From Euperipatoides rowelli (Eukaryota; Onychophora; Udeonychophora; Euonychophora; Peripatopsidae), in NCBI GenBank assembly GCA_003024985.2, contig PXIH01S0054295.1: a DNA stretch of 10,006 bases; one strand, given 5' to 3'. The notes below the pieces were generated by a model that saw nothing but the letters and a program-made list of their open reading frames with translations, was not told where the DNA came from and did not search any database. The position numbers were made by a program, and so were the translations under genes. Below are positions 9,278-10,006 of this stretch, one piece after another; positions within the stretch are counted from its first letter, which is position 1; each line of letters starts with the position of its first letter.

Positions 9278-9853
9278 CGTTAGAAAATTAGATATTATCA
9301 TAGTAAAGCAAATTTTATTTCTAGGCTTTCAATATGCTTTCAATTAATAATATACGAATTAATTCAATTAATGTTAGAACTTTAAATGACATTGTTAGAA
9401 TAAAATGAAGATGATGAAGATAATTGTTAATCCTACGTTGATTCTTTTTCAGAAAACTAGGCTGAGAAAAGTGGATACTAGGGATGTTTGGAAAAGGCTA
9501 AGGGCAAATTACATTATTTTTGAAAACTGGAAATGGAAGGCTTTGGAACTAGCGATAGCCATTGAAAAGTTATTTTATCTGGTCGACAGGGTTGAAAATG
9601 TAAGTAGCAGAGTTATGATATTATACATGTTTATAGGCAATATTAAGTTTGAACAATCAATCTTCACTCTCCCATCATTTTAAAGGAGCAGAGGATATTT
9701 TATATGGATTTGACAAAAATAAGTGTGGAGTTTAACACTTACATAATTTCAGAGGATTATAACGTTAATTCTACAACAAAACAGAATTTAATCAGTACTT
9801 TTGCTCAACAGGCAAACTTAATTGACTTGGCTACAGCAAAGAATTTGAACAGA

Positions 9854-9879
9854 GTACATACTAGGTGTACATACTAGGT
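9854..9879. repeat. 13-bp exact tandem duplication in the endonuclease
   Basis: GTACATACTAGGT occurs twice back to back (9854-9866, 9867-9879). It lies between the DxN and SNRLDR motifs of the endonuclease. Its length shifts the frame and leads to the stop at 9875-9877, whereas the frame after a single copy continues with HTRFDND, the expected kind of sequence at this position. Confidence 0.9.
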
Positions 9880-9924
9880 TCGATAACGATCTAGTAATAG
9901 ACTTGACAGAGTTTTGATCTCTGA

Positions 9925-10006
9925 AAGTTTGAACTGGTCTTTTTTAATAAAGTATAGATTTGTGCTTTATTCAGATCATGTAATGATAACTTTTCAAATA
10001 CAGATT
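9925..10006. repeat. 82-bp exact direct repeat, copy 2 (window end)
   Basis: Second copy of 6198-6279, running exactly to the last base of the window. It encodes the same endonuclease segment, here with its upstream part attached. The repeat may be longer than 82 bp if sequence exists beyond the window. Confidence 0.95.

Larger units (their letters stand above)
9334..10006 (+). pseudogene. LINE ORF2 N-terminus: APE-type endonuclease, broken
   Basis: This domain nicks target DNA to prime reverse transcription. ATG 9334 begins a frame with INSINVRTLND (catalytic Asn motif) that stops at 9406-9408. An overlapping frame from 9405 gives LILFQKTRLRKVDTRDVWKR, where the usual catalytic QET reads QKT (Lys at 9453-9455), and continues with RVMILYMFIGNIKFEQSIFT to the stop at 9681-9683. 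A third frame carries the GDFN equivalent E-D-Y-N (9752-9763). After a 13-bp duplication and a further shift, SNRLDRVLIS (9893-9922) and the SDH motif (9971-9979) follow. The order N, E(K), D-x-N, SDH is that of APE endonucleases of LINEs. It lies about 57 bp after the ORF1-like tail, the normal ORF1-ORF2 layout, and runs off the window. Confidence 0.85.

Noticed and set aside
8987-9301. Minus-strand open frame of 104 residues with a Ser-rich middle and a hydrophobic stretch
   Set aside because: It is the antisense shadow of the acidic ORF1-like tail (GAA/GAT codons read back as Ser-rich) and shows no recognisable domain.

Overview
The window looks like repeat-rich, non-coding DNA from an AT-rich animal genome. 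It has long AT-rich stretches, CA/GTAT-type microsatellites, homopolymer runs, and several decayed copies of a non-LTR retrotransposon (LINE). The LINE encodes an ORF1 with a CCHC knuckle and an ORF2 with an APE-type endonuclease, a reverse transcriptase (RT) and a C-terminal Cys/His domain, most like the L1/Tx1 group. An invertebrate, perhaps a mollusc, is a guess from composition and repeat style. I see no intact host gene, no RNA gene, no CRISPR array and nothing bacterial.

Four single N bases (1159, 2267, 4196, 6197) cut the window into five assembly blocks. Block A (1-1158) has AT-rich repeats, then a + strand ORF1 pseudogene (396-1119) ending in a perfect CCHC knuckle. Block B (1160-2266) has an AT-rich stretch, then the 3' end of an antisense LINE. 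Block C (2268-4195) has microsatellites, unique-looking AT-rich DNA and a compound foldback repeat (3405-3880). Block D (4197-6196) is most of an antisense ORF2: linker, RT and post-RT region. Block E (6198-10006) has a + strand ORF2 from the end of the endonuclease to the C-terminus (6198-8875), then an ORF1-like acidic tail (about 9000-9277), then the 5' part of an ORF2 endonuclease (9334-10006).

Two pairs of block ends are exact duplicates. The end of B (2151-2266) equals the start of D (4197-4312), and the antisense ORF2 reads logically from D straight into B, so block C appears wedged into one LINE copy. The start of E (6198-6279) equals the end of E (9925-10006), so E closes on itself with a period of 3,727 bp, as expected for a head-to-tail LINE pair or a collapsed or circular repeat contig.

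All LINE copies are dead as read: many frameshifts (several at homopolymer runs, two at exact 13-bp tandem duplications), in-frame stops and lost catalytic residues. The antisense copy (B+D) and the sense copy (E) share the same architecture but differ clearly in protein sequence, so they are separate lineages or old copies.
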